Assembly (NCBI GenBank): GCA_021323635.1
Contig: JAJPKQ010000037.1
Span: 62,001-126,000, forward strand
Reading direction: 5' to 3'
Length of the DNA: 64,000 nt
Origin: a bacterium
Lineage (GTDB): Bacteria; Actinomycetota; Thermoleophilia; Solirubrobacterales; Solirubrobacteraceae
Positions within the stretch are counted from its first letter, which is position 1, and every line of letters starts with the position of its first letter. Under the pieces are notes generated by a model. The model was given only the letters and a program-made list of their open reading frames with translations, searched no databases and was not told where the DNA came from. Positions 15,073 to 23,875 of this stretch are shown one piece after another. Position numbers and translations under genes: made by a program.

Positions 15073-16146
15073 ATGCGCGGCGCACCTGATCGCTTGCGGC
15101 TGACGCTTGAGATCCAGGAGCGGCGGATCGCGCTGCGCCGACCCTGGCGCAGCGCGAGCGGCGTCGTGCGCGCACGATCGCTGCTTGAGATCAGAGCGCA
15201 CGCCGCCGACGGGCTGGTCGGCTGTGGCGAGGCGCTCGCGCCCCCTCAGGCAGACGAGGCTGCGCTGCGAGAGCTGCGCGCGGCGCTCGAGCGCTATCGC
15301 GCGCTGCTGCACGGCGGGTCGCCCGGGCGCAGCAGCGCGGAGCTGATCGCCTCAGCACGCCGCGCCGACCCCCTCCCCCACGCACTCGCTGGGCTGGAGA
15401 TGGCGCTGCTTGACCTGGAGGCCAAGCGCGCCGGGCTTCCGCTCTGGCGCCACCTGCTCGGGGGCGGGGGCGAGCGCACCCCGCCGACAATCGCGGTCAA
15501 CGCCACCATCGGCGCGATCGACGCCGAGCAGGCGGCCGCGCAGGCACAGGCCGCAGCAGCGGAGGGCTTCTCCGCCATCAAGGTGAAGGTCGGCGACGGC
15601 AGCGACGGTGAGCGGGTGGCCGCCGTGCGCGCGGGCGCCGGTGCGCAGGTTGCGCTGCGCCTTGACGCCAACGGCGCCTGGGACGTTGAGCAGGCGATTG
15701 CGCGCATATCGGCGCTTGAAGGATGCGGCCTCGAGCTGGTCGAGGAGCCCGTCCACGGCCGGGGCGCGCTTGCGAGCGTCCGCGCCGCGGTCGCAGCCGA
15801 GATCGCCGCCGATGAGAGCGCAGGCGAGGAGGGCCTGCTCGGCTCAGGCGCCGTCGGTGCGGTCTGCCTGAAGGTCGCCCGCCTTGGGATCAGCGGGCTG
15901 CTGGCCAGCGCGCGGGCGGCTCGCGCGGTGGGCGTGGCGCCCTACCTCGCCTCGCTGCTCGACGGCCCGCTTGGCATCGCCGCCGCCGTGCATCTGGCGA
16001 CGGCACTTGCGCTCGAGGGACCGCTGCCTCCCTGCGGCCTGGCGACCCTCGCAGAGCTTGACTGCGACCCGGGCCCGCTCCTGCCACAGAGGGGCTTGTT
16101 GCGAGCGCCGGCGGCTCCCGGGCTGGGCGTCGAGCCCGCTTGGTGA
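15073..16146 (+). CDS. menC: o-Succinylbenzoate synthase (enolase superfamily)
   Basis: AIKVKVGDGSDGERVAAVRAGAGAQVALRLDANGAWDVEQAIARISALEGCGLELVEEPV...DESAGEEG. Confidence 0.88.
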   Translation: MRGAPDRLRLTLEIQERRIALRRPWRSASGVVRARSLLEIRAHAADGLVGCGEALAPPQADEAALRELRAALERYRALLHGGSPGRSSAELIASARRADPLPHALAGLEMALLDLEAKRAGLPLWRHLLGGGGERTPPTIAVNATIGAIDAEQAAAQAQAAAAEGFSAIKVKVGDGSDGERVAAVRAGAGAQVALRLDANGAWDVEQAIARISALEGCGLELVEEPVHGRGALASVRAAVAAEIAADESAGEEGLLGSGAVGAVCLKVARLGISGLLASARAARAVGVAPYLASLLDGPLGIAAAVHLATALALEGPLPPCGLATLAELDCDPGPLLPQRGLLRAPAAPGLGVEPAW

Positions 16147-16193
16147 GAGAGGCGGCTCTCGCTGCCCCTCTCGCGAGCGTCGCACCGTCCACA

Positions 16194-16460
16194 ATGAAAT
16201 TCCTGCACATGAGATTGCGCGTGAAAATCTCAAAGGGTGGCCAGGTCTCAATACCGGCGCCGATCCGCCACCGCTGGGCGACATCGACGCTCACGCTCGA
16301 GGACTGTGGCGAGCGGCTCATCCTGACGCCTGCTGCTGACGATCCGATTGCGGCAGCCGAGGGCGCGCTGAGGCAAGAGCTCCCAGCACTGGACCTCGAT
16401 TCTCTGCGCAAAGCCGCGCGCGAAGATGATCAGGCAGCCGAACGGCGCCGAGGTCGATGA
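16194..16460 (+). CDS. AbrB/MazE-type (SpoVT) antitoxin
   Basis: RVKISKGGQVSIPAPIRHRWATSTLTLEDCGERLILTPA; overlaps the PIN gene by 4 bp. Confidence 0.75.
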   Translation: MKFLHMRLRVKISKGGQVSIPAPIRHRWATSTLTLEDCGERLILTPAADDPIAAAEGALRQELPALDLDSLRKAAREDDQAAERRRGR

Positions 16461-16873
16461 CCATCCTCGATGCGTATGCGCTGATCGCCTTCCTGATCGG
16501 GGGCCCGGCAGCGGCAAGCGTGCGCGCGATCCTGCACGAGGGCGATGCCGCAGTTGCGACCGCGAACCTCGCTGAGGCACTCGACATCTCCCAACGGCGC
16601 TTTGGTCTGCCGATCGAGCGCACGATGACATACCTCGAGCCGCTGCTTGCGGGGCCGCTGCAGGCGATTCCTCTTGACTGTGACATTGCGCTGCGCGCCG
16701 CCGAGCTGCGCTCCAGGCACTGCCATCGCTCGCAGCGGCCGATCTCGCTCGCAGATGCCGTCCTGCTGGCCTCAGCGAGCTCCGGCGATCGCATAGCAAC
16801 GGCTGACGCAGCCGTGCTGGCCCTCGCAAGAGCCGAGCGGCTCCCGTCGCTCGCGCTGCCCGAGCAGGGCTAG
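16457..16873 (+). CDS. PIN-domain toxin, VapC family
   Basis: MTILDAYALIAFLIGG...ATANLAEALDIS...PISLADAVLLASASSGDRIATADAAV (PIN acidic residues). Confidence 0.8.
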   Translation: MTILDAYALIAFLIGGPAAASVRAILHEGDAAVATANLAEALDISQRRFGLPIERTMTYLEPLLAGPLQAIPLDCDIALRAAELRSRHCHRSQRPISLADAVLLASASSGDRIATADAAVLALARAERLPSLALPEQG

Positions 16874-17643
16874 CCCGGCTCTGGCCCCGCCGAGGCCGCG
16901 CAGCGCTCGGCGCCGAACCGGCGCAGATGCTCGGCCACCGCCTGCGGGCGCTCGTGGGCGAGGCGATGGCCGCCGGCGAGGATCTGCAGGTGCGATCCTC
17001 CGATCTCCGCGGCCATCCGCTCTCCGATCGCGACGTAGCGGCGGTCGCGCTCTCCGGCGAGGATCGCGCAGGGCATCCGAAGCTCGCCCAGGCGTGGCCA
17101 CAGCGGCTCCATCGCGCCGGCCGAGAGTCCCCGCAGCGCCCCCGCCAGCCCTGCCGGGCTGTTGCGAAGCTGGTCCTCCATGACGCGCTCGCGAACCTCG
17201 GGCGGGTCGCCCGCGAAGAGCTCGAGCTCCGCCCAGCGCTGCGCGAAGCGCTCAAGCCCCTCGCGTTCGATCCGCTCGGCAAGCGCACGATCGGCCTCCA
17301 GGCGCCGCCGACGCTCGGCGCCGTCCTCGATCCCCGGGCTGCCGGAGACCAGGATCAGCCCGCTCACCCGCTGCGGCGCAGATAGCGCCACGTGGAGCGC
17401 AACGCGCGCGCCCAGCGAGTAGCCGCAGAGGGCGAAGCGCCCAGGCGCCCTGGCAAGGACGTGCTCTACGCAGCGCGCGAATGTGATCTCCCCCTTCCAC
17501 TGCGAGCAGCCGCCGTGGCCGGGAAGGTCGAATGCAAGCGCGTCAAGCCCGGCGGCGCCTAGCGGGGCAAGGAGCGGATCCCACATCCGCGCGGTGCACG
17601 CGAAGCCGTGCAGGAGAAGGATGGGCCACGGCGCTTCGCTCAA
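16870..17643 (-). CDS. menH: Alpha/beta hydrolase, SHCHC synthase (MenH) candidate
   Basis: PILLLHGFACTARMWDPL...ALCGYSLGARVALHVALSAPQRVSGLILVSGSPGI...GGHRLAHERPQAVAEHL; next to menD. Start uncertain. Confidence 0.8.
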   Translation of the reverse strand: MSEAPWPILLLHGFACTARMWDPLLAPLGAAGLDALAFDLPGHGGCSQWKGEITFARCVEHVLARAPGRFALCGYSLGARVALHVALSAPQRVSGLILVSGSPGIEDGAERRRRLEADRALAERIEREGLERFAQRWAELELFAGDPPEVRERVMEDQLRNSPAGLAGALRGLSAGAMEPLWPRLGELRMPCAILAGERDRRYVAIGERMAAEIGGSHLQILAGGHRLAHERPQAVAEHLRRFGAERCAASAGPEPG

Positions 17644-17670
17644 TGCGCGGGCAACGATAGCTTGCAGGGG

Positions 17671-19488
17671 ATGAGCCCCGGCAGCGCGCAAAACCCGCCG
17701 CATCCACCTGACGCCGGCGCCAGGCACGAGGCGCACAGCCTGCTTGACGCCTTCGCGCAGGAGCTTGTGCGCTGTGGCATGCGCACAGCCGCCACCGCGC
17801 CGGGCTCGCGCAACACGCCGCTCCTGCTTGCGCTCTGCGGCCAAGCCGAGCTGCACTGCGTCTCGCACATCGACGAGCGCAGCGCCGGCTTCTTTGCGCT
17901 TGGCGTTGCGAAGGCAAGCGGGCTGCCCGCAGCGGTGACCTGCACCTCCGGGACCGCGGCCGCGGAGCTCTATCCGGCTGTGATCGAGGCCCACGAGGCC
18001 TCCGTGCCGCTGCTGGTGCTCAGCGCAGACCGGCCGGCGGAGCTGCGCGAGTGCGGCGCCGGCCAGGCGATCGACCAGATCAAGCTCTACGGCGACGCCG
18101 TCAAATGGTTCTTCGAGGTCGAGCTGCCACCCGGCCTGGCGGCGGACGCCAAAGGGCGCGCAGAGGCCTTCATCCGCACGCTCGCCTGCCGCGCCTACTG
18201 GCGCTGCCTGGAGGGCAGGCCCGGCCCGGTGCATCTGAACTTTCCGCTGCGCGAGCCGCTCATCCCAACTGCGCAGATCGAGCCGGCAGCGGGCGGGCGG
18301 GCGGGCGGCGCGCCCTACCTGCGCAGAAGCGCGGCGGCGCCGCAGAACCCCGAGGCGGTCCGGGAGCTGGCGGCGCTGCTCGAGCGCTCACAACGGCCGC
18401 TGCTTGTTGCCGGCCGGCGCGAGGGCACGCCTGCAGAGCGTGAGCGCTACGCGGTCGCCCTCTCGACCTTTGCCCACAGGCACTCGATCCCGCTGCTTGC
18501 CGACCCGCTCGCGGGGGCGCGTCGCGGCGAGGCGGCTATCGCCCGCTATGACGCGATCCTCCGCGGCGAGCGGCTCGCACGCTCGCTGGCGCCTGACCTC
18601 GTGGTGCGCGTCGGCGCCCTGCCGACCTCAAAGCCGCTGCGCAGCTGGCTTGCCGGGCTGACGGAGGCGACGCAGGTAGCGCTCGACCCGCTCGGCGACC
18701 TGCAGGATCCCGACGGCGTGCTCTGCCTCTCGCTCGCGCTCGACCCCGCGCTTGCCCTCGATGAGCTCGAGCCACTGCGCCCCGGCAACACGCAGGAGTG
18801 GCTTGGCCGCTGGCGCGCCGCCGATGAGCGCGCCGCCCAGGCGCTGCTGCCGCTGCTTGCCCGGGAGGGGCTAAGCGAGCTCCAGGTCGCAGCCGAGCTT
18901 GGCGCGCTGCTGCCTGCGGAGGCAACGCTGGTCGTCTCCTCCTCGATGCCCGTGCGCGACATCGAGACGTTTTTCCCGGCCCGCGCGGATCCCCCGAGCG
19001 TGCTTTGCAACCGCGGCGCCAACGGCATCGACGGCGTCATCGCCACCGCATCCGGCGTCTGCTTCGAAAGTGAGCACGCCGGCACGCGGGGTCCTGTCAT
19101 CGCGCTGATCGGCGACGTTGCCTTAGCCCACGATGTGGGGTCGCTGCTTGCGCTCGCCCGCCTCCAGCTGCCGTTGGTGATCGTGCTGATCAACAATGGC
19201 GGCGGGGCGATCTTCGACTTTCTGCCGGTCGGGCGGGCGGCGAGCGCACGCGCGATCTACGAGCGCCAGGTCGCCACCCCACCGGGCCTCGACTGCGGGC
19301 CGCTGGCCACCCTTGCCGGGCTCGCATACGAGCAGGCAGGCGACCGCGCGTCACTGCGCGCTGCCCTACAGGAGGCGATCGACGCCGGCACCGGCACCCT
19401 CATCGAGGTGGCAGGCGACCGTGCCGAGAACGTGCGCCGCCACGAAGAGGCATTCGCGGCGGTTGCGAAGGCGCTGAGCGATCTCTGA
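17671..19488 (+). CDS. menD: 2-succinyl-5-enolpyruvyl-6-hydroxy-3-cyclohexene-1-carboxylate synthase
   Basis: FAQELVRCGMRTAATAPGSRNTPLLLALC...HIDERSAGFFALGVAKASGLPAAVTCTSGTAAAELYPAVIEA...SSSMPVRDIETFFPAR...NRGANGIDGVIATASG. Confidence 0.95.
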   Translation: MSPGSAQNPPHPPDAGARHEAHSLLDAFAQELVRCGMRTAATAPGSRNTPLLLALCGQAELHCVSHIDERSAGFFALGVAKASGLPAAVTCTSGTAAAELYPAVIEAHEASVPLLVLSADRPAELRECGAGQAIDQIKLYGDAVKWFFEVELPPGLAADAKGRAEAFIRTLACRAYWRCLEGRPGPVHLNFPLREPLIPTAQIEPAAGGRAGGAPYLRRSAAAPQNPEAVRELAALLERSQRPLLVAGRREGTPAERERYAVALSTFAHRHSIPLLADPLAGARRGEAAIARYDAILRGERLARSLAPDLVVRVGALPTSKPLRSWLAGLTEATQVALDPLGDLQDPDGVLCLSLALDPALALDELEPLRPGNTQEWLGRWRAADERAAQALLPLLAREGLSELQVAAELGALLPAEATLVVSSSMPVRDIETFFPARADPPSVLCNRGANGIDGVIATASGVCFESEHAGTRGPVIALIGDVALAHDVGSLLALARLQLPLVIVLINNGGGAIFDFLPVGRAASARAIYERQVATPPGLDCGPLATLAGLAYEQAGDRASLRAALQEAIDAGTGTLIEVAGDRAENVRRHEEAFAAVAKALSDL

Positions 19489-19508
19489 GCGCCGCCGCTG
19501 GCGGGCGC

Positions 19509-20966
19509 TCACATCGCAAGCAGCGGCAAGATCGCCTGCAGCTTGATCTCCGTCTCGGCAAGCTCTGCGGCGGGGTCTGAGCCGCGCACGATCCCGTTGC
19601 CCGCAAAGCAGTGCGCAATGCGCTCGCGCAGCAGCGCGCAGCGCAGCGCGACGAAGTACTCGCCGTCGCCGCGCCCGTCGCAGTAGCCGAGCGCGCCGGC
19701 ATACCAGCCGCGGTCAAGCCCCTCAAGCGCCGGGATCGCGCCGATCGCCTGCTCACGCGGCTCGCCGCCGACGGCAGGCGTCGGGTGCAGCAGCCCCGCC
19801 AGCTCGATCGCGTCGCGATCGCTTGCCAGCTGCGCGCGGATCGGGGTCGCCAGATGCTGGATGTTCGCGACCCTGACCAGCGAGGGCTCCGGCGCGGCGC
19901 TCACCCAGAGCGCATGCTCGCCGAGATCACGCACGATCCGCTCGACGACGATCCGATGCTCTTCACGATGGCTTGCCGAGCGCAGCAGCTGCTCTGCCAG
20001 GTGCGCGTCAAGCGTCGGGTCGGAGCTGCGCCGGCTGGAGCCCGCCAGCGCGATCGTCGAGAGCCGCGCCCCTTCGCGGCGTACGAGCAGCTCCGGGCTG
20101 GCTCCCAGAAAGGTCGCCTCGCCGCGGATCACGCAGTAGCAGAAGCAGGCGCCGAAGGCCCCGCGCAGCGCGCCAAAGAGCGCCGCCGGCTCATACGCTG
20201 CAGCAGCGTGTACCTGCACCTCGCGCGCGAGCACGATCTTCGTGAAGACGCCCTCTGCGATCAGCTCGCGTGCGCGCGCAACGGCCGCTTCGTAGTGCTC
20301 GGGGGCCATCGCGCTCGCAACCTGCGCGCGCTCGCTCGGCGAGGGGTCAAGCAGCGGCAGTGGCGCCCTGCGCAGTCGTGCCGCGCTTGCTCTCACCCGC
20401 CCTGCAAGCTGCGCGGCGCCCTCCTCAGCGCCCAGTGGGAGGGTGACCGTAAGCGTCGGCGCCCCGCCGGGCAGGCGCGCAAGCAAAAGCTCTGGCACCT
20501 GGCTCGATGCTCCGCCAAATCCGCGCCACAGCGGCGTCTGCCCCCCCTGTGGCGAGAAGGCAAAGCCTCCGAGCGCGACGGGCGCAAGCGGCGCGCGCTC
20601 CTCCTCCGCCCCGCGCCCGCGCAGATCGACCGTGATCGTTCGCTGCGCAAGCGAGCGCAGCGCGGCGGCGCATTCGCGAAAGCGCTCCGCGCCGCCGGCG
20701 TCGATTAGGCTTGCGGCGCCGATCCCCGCGAGCGCAAGCCCTCCGCGCTCAGGCTGCTCGAGGCAGAAGAGCGCCTCGCCGCGATCACGGCTTGCAAAGG
20801 CGATCGCGCACGGGTCGGCATCGCGGGCAAGCGGCAGCGTGACGCAGATCAGATCGCCCACGCGGGCACGCCCGATGCGCCCGCCGAGGGCCTCCTGCAG
20901 GCGCTCGTCAAGCCCGTCTGCGACGTCCGTGTCCAGAGGCACCGCAGCCGTGGCGCCGGCGCTCAC
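19509..20966 (-). CDS. menF: Isochorismate synthase
   Basis: TKIVLAREVQVHAA...CYCVIRGEATFLGASPELLVRREG...IALAGSSRRSSDPTLD...PTPAVGGEPREQAI. Confidence 0.92.
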   Translation of the reverse strand: MSAGATAAVPLDTDVADGLDERLQEALGGRIGRARVGDLICVTLPLARDADPCAIAFASRDRGEALFCLEQPERGGLALAGIGAASLIDAGGAERFRECAAALRSLAQRTITVDLRGRGAEEERAPLAPVALGGFAFSPQGGQTPLWRGFGGASSQVPELLLARLPGGAPTLTVTLPLGAEEGAAQLAGRVRASAARLRRAPLPLLDPSPSERAQVASAMAPEHYEAAVARARELIAEGVFTKIVLAREVQVHAAAAYEPAALFGALRGAFGACFCYCVIRGEATFLGASPELLVRREGARLSTIALAGSSRRSSDPTLDAHLAEQLLRSASHREEHRIVVERIVRDLGEHALWVSAAPEPSLVRVANIQHLATPIRAQLASDRDAIELAGLLHPTPAVGGEPREQAIGAIPALEGLDRGWYAGALGYCDGRGDGEYFVALRCALLRERIAHCFAGNGIVRGSDPAAELAETEIKLQAILPLLAM

Positions 20967-21520
20967 GTCTCCTGGCGACCGCGTGAGATCGCGATCTCGC
21001 CTGTGCGCATCATCTCGATCAGCCCGAACGGGCGCACCATGCTCTCGAAGGCGGCGATCTTCTCCGCCCCGCCAGTGATCTCGATGACCACTGAGCGCTT
21101 GCCCACATCGACGATCTTGCCGCGAAAGATCTCGGCGATCTGCATCACCTCGCCGCGCTGGGGGCCGTCGACGGAGACCTTGAAGAGCGCCAGCTCCCGT
21201 GCGACCGTCTCCGCAGGGTCGAGATCGCGGATCTTCAGCACGTTGATCAGCTTGTGCAGCTGCTTTGTGACCTGGTCGATCGGGTGCAGCGCGCCGTCGA
21301 CGGTGAGCGTGATGCGCGAGAGGTCGGGGTCGTCGGAGGGGCCGACGGTCAGCGTCTCGATGTTGAAGCCCCGCCGCGCGAAGAGGCCGGCGATGCGCGT
21401 GAGCACCCCTGACTTGTTCTCGACAAGGATCGAGAGCGTGTGCTTGCGCCCGGTGCGCAGGCTGCCCGCGGCCTGCAGCTCCTCGAGCGAGAGCGGCTCC
21501 TTGGTGCCCGGCTCCCCCAC
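20963..21520 (-). CDS. ilvN: Acetolactate synthase small subunit
   Basis: KHTLSILVENKSGVLTRIAGLFARRGFNIETLTVGPSDDPDLSRITLTVDG. Confidence 0.95.
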   Translation of the reverse strand: MGEPGTKEPLSLEELQAAGSLRTGRKHTLSILVENKSGVLTRIAGLFARRGFNIETLTVGPSDDPDLSRITLTVDGALHPIDQVTKQLHKLINVLKIRDLDPAETVARELALFKVSVDGPQRGEVMQIAEIFRGKIVDVGKRSVVIEITGGAEKIAAFESMVRPFGLIEMMRTGEIAISRGRQET

Positions 21521-21523
21521 GCC

Positions 21524-23206
21524 CTATCCCACCATTTCCCGCGCGGCCTTGCCCGCCGGGATCATCGGGAAGGTGTTCTCCTCGCGGCTGACCCGCACAT
21601 CCACCACAACCGGCCCCTCGGTCTCGATCGCGCGCTTGAAGTCATCGACCAGAGTGCGCTTGTCCTCGCAGCGCATGCCGGTGGCGCCGTAGGCCTCCGC
21701 GAGCTTGACGAAGTCGGGGTAGGGGCCCATCTCGACCGCGCTGTAGCGCTTTTCCCAGAAGAGCTCCTGCCACTGGCGCACCATCCCCAGGTAGCCGTTG
21801 TTCATGATGAAGACCTTGATCGGTATGCCCTCGGCGGAGCAGGTAGCAAGCTCCTGCGCGTTCATCTGCACCGAGCCGTCGCCCGCCACGCAGCAGACAA
21901 GTCGATCCGGGCAGCCGACCGCCGCGCCCATCGCCGCCGGCAAGCCGAAACCCATCGTGCCCAGCCCGCCCGAGTTGATCCAGCGGCGCGGCTCGGGGAA
22001 GTCGTAGTACTGAGCGACCCACATCTGATGCTGGCCGACATCGGAGGTGATGATCGCCTGCCCGCCTGTGGCCTCGTGGAGCGCGCGCACCATGTACTGT
22101 GGCTTGATCTCGCTGTCGGCGCTTTCCTCGTAGCGCAGCGGGTAGCGCTCCTGCCAGGAGGCGATGCGCTGCCACCAGGGCTCCAGCCGCGCCGGGTCGG
22201 CCGCAAGCGCGCGGTACTCGACCGCGAGCTTGCCAAGCACGCTCTTTGCGTCCCCCACGATCGGGATGTGCGCGGGAACGTTTTTAGAGATCTCCGCGGG
22301 GTCGATGTCGATGTGGATGATCTTGGCATGCGGCGCGAACTCCGAGAGCTTGCCGGTCACGCGATCGTCGAAGCGCGCGCCGATCGCGCAGATCAGGTCG
22401 GCCTCGTCCATCGCGTAGTTGGCTGCTCGCGTCCCGTGCATGCCGAGCATCCCCAGCCACTGCGGATGGGGAGCGGGAAAGGCGCCGAGCGCCATCACGG
22501 TCGCCGTGACCGGAAAGCGGTCGCAGGCCGCCAGCTCGCGCAGCTCCGCGCTCGCGTTCGAGTTGACGACGCCGCCGCCGACGTAGAGGATCGGGCGCTG
22601 GGATGCGGCAAGCGCACGTGCGGCCTGGCGAATCTGCTTCTGATTGCCTTCGACGGTGGGCTGATAGCCGGGGAGGTGCACATCGCTGACGGGCTGGTAC
22701 TCGATCTCCGCGCGCGAGAGATCCTGCGGGATGTCGACAAGCGTCGGGCCCGGGCGGCCGGTGCGCGCGATGTGGAAGGCCTCGTGGATCGCGCGCGGGA
22801 TCTCCTGGGGATCCTGGATCATGAAGGAGTGCTTGACGATGGGCATCGTGATGCCGATCGTGTCGGCCTCCTGGAAGCCATCGGTGCCGAGCAGCTCGGT
22901 GCGCACCTGGCCGGTGATGAAGACGACCGGCACCGAGTCCATCATCGCGTCGCAGATCGGGGTGACGAGGTTGGTCGCGCCAGGGCCGCTGGTCGCAAAG
23001 GCCACGCCAACCCTGCCCGTGGCCTTCGCATAGCCCTCCGCGGCGTGGCCGCCGCCCGCCTCATGACGCACGAGAATGTGGCGGATATCAGCATCCACAA
23101 AGGCGTCGTAAGTGGGCAGGTTCGCGCCGCCGGGCAGGCCGAAGACCACCTCGACGCCCTCGGCCTTGAGGCATTCCATGATCGCATCGACCGCGCGCAT
23201 CTGCAA
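21524..23206 (-). CDS. ilvB: Acetolactate synthase large subunit
   Basis: VVFGLPGGANLPTYDAF...RHEAGGGHAAEGYAKATGRVGVAFATSGPGATNLVTPICDAMMDSVPVVFITGQV...GDGSVQMNAQELATC. Confidence 0.96.
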   Translation of the reverse strand: MQMRAVDAIMECLKAEGVEVVFGLPGGANLPTYDAFVDADIRHILVRHEAGGGHAAEGYAKATGRVGVAFATSGPGATNLVTPICDAMMDSVPVVFITGQVRTELLGTDGFQEADTIGITMPIVKHSFMIQDPQEIPRAIHEAFHIARTGRPGPTLVDIPQDLSRAEIEYQPVSDVHLPGYQPTVEGNQKQIRQAARALAASQRPILYVGGGVVNSNASAELRELAACDRFPVTATVMALGAFPAPHPQWLGMLGMHGTRAANYAMDEADLICAIGARFDDRVTGKLSEFAPHAKIIHIDIDPAEISKNVPAHIPIVGDAKSVLGKLAVEYRALAADPARLEPWWQRIASWQERYPLRYEESADSEIKPQYMVRALHEATGGQAIITSDVGQHQMWVAQYYDFPEPRRWINSGGLGTMGFGLPAAMGAAVGCPDRLVCCVAGDGSVQMNAQELATCSAEGIPIKVFIMNNGYLGMVRQWQELFWEKRYSAVEMGPYPDFVKLAEAYGATGMRCEDKRTLVDDFKRAIETEGPVVVDVRVSREENTFPMIPAGKAAREMVG

Positions 23207-23225
23207 GAGGAGTCTAACAGCGCGC

Positions 23226-23546
23226 CTATTTGCTACGGCGATTGGCTGAGGCGCTGTGGGCGACCTGCGCCTCGGGCACGATCAGATGCTCGGGGAAGTA
23301 GAGCTCGCTGCCGCAGCGCGTGCAGAGCGTCTCGTGGAGCTTGACGATGCGCCCACAGCGCGGGCAGCGCCGGCGGTACTCGTTGCGTTCGTTGCGGAAC
23401 GCGATCGCCGCCAGAAGACCGAAGATCGGGACCATCATCGAGATCAGGAACCAGAGCCAGAAGGAGCCGCCCTTGATCTTGCCGACAACCCCGCCGGCCA
23501 GCCCGAAGAAGGCGGCTATCACCACGTAGGCGTCGGCCGCGCCCAT
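23226..23546 (-). CDS. Membrane protein with C-terminal zinc ribbon
   Basis: hydrophobic N-terminus, then RRRCPRCGRIVKLHETLCTRCGSELYFPE (two CxxC). Confidence 0.75.
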   Translation of the reverse strand: MGAADAYVVIAAFFGLAGGVVGKIKGGSFWLWFLISMMVPIFGLLAAIAFRNERNEYRRRCPRCGRIVKLHETLCTRCGSELYFPEHLIVPEAQVAHSASANRRSK

Positions 23547-23558
23547 CGCCCCGCTGCT

Positions 23559-23762
23559 CTAGAGCAGCACGCGCAGCGCCCAGACCAGCCCGATGATCGC
23601 GACGACCACGACCACCACGCTTGCCAGCAGCACCACGAAGTGGACGACGAAGTGCAGCAGCAGCCAGGCTGCGACCAGCAGGACCAGCGCCGCCAGAACC
23701 GTTCGTCCCAACGAGCGCCCGCCCTGCGAGGACTTCCGGGCACCCTTTTGAATGCTCTCCAT
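23559..23762 (-). CDS. Small membrane protein
   Basis: 67 aa with two hydrophobic stretches (TVLAALVLLVAAWLLLHFVVHFVVLLASVVVVVVAIIGLVWALRVLL). Confidence 0.55.
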   Translation of the reverse strand: MESIQKGARKSSQGGRSLGRTVLAALVLLVAAWLLLHFVVHFVVLLASVVVVVVAIIGLVWALRVLL

Positions 23763-23875
23763 AAGTCAAGTGTAGGGGCGAATGCGGCGGCGCGCGCCGG
23801 CTGCCCGAATGCGCGCCCGTCGGGCGCGGTAGCAACTTCGCTCCACGCCGAGCGCCGACGTCGGGGACTTGGCGC

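Noticed and set aside
23207-23225. Attenuator or T-box leader upstream of ilvB
   Set aside because: Only ~20 bp separates ilvB from the next gene; no leader peptide or T-box motif.
21440-23344. 634-aa plus-strand ORF
   Set aside because: Antisense shadow of ilvB, composition artefact.
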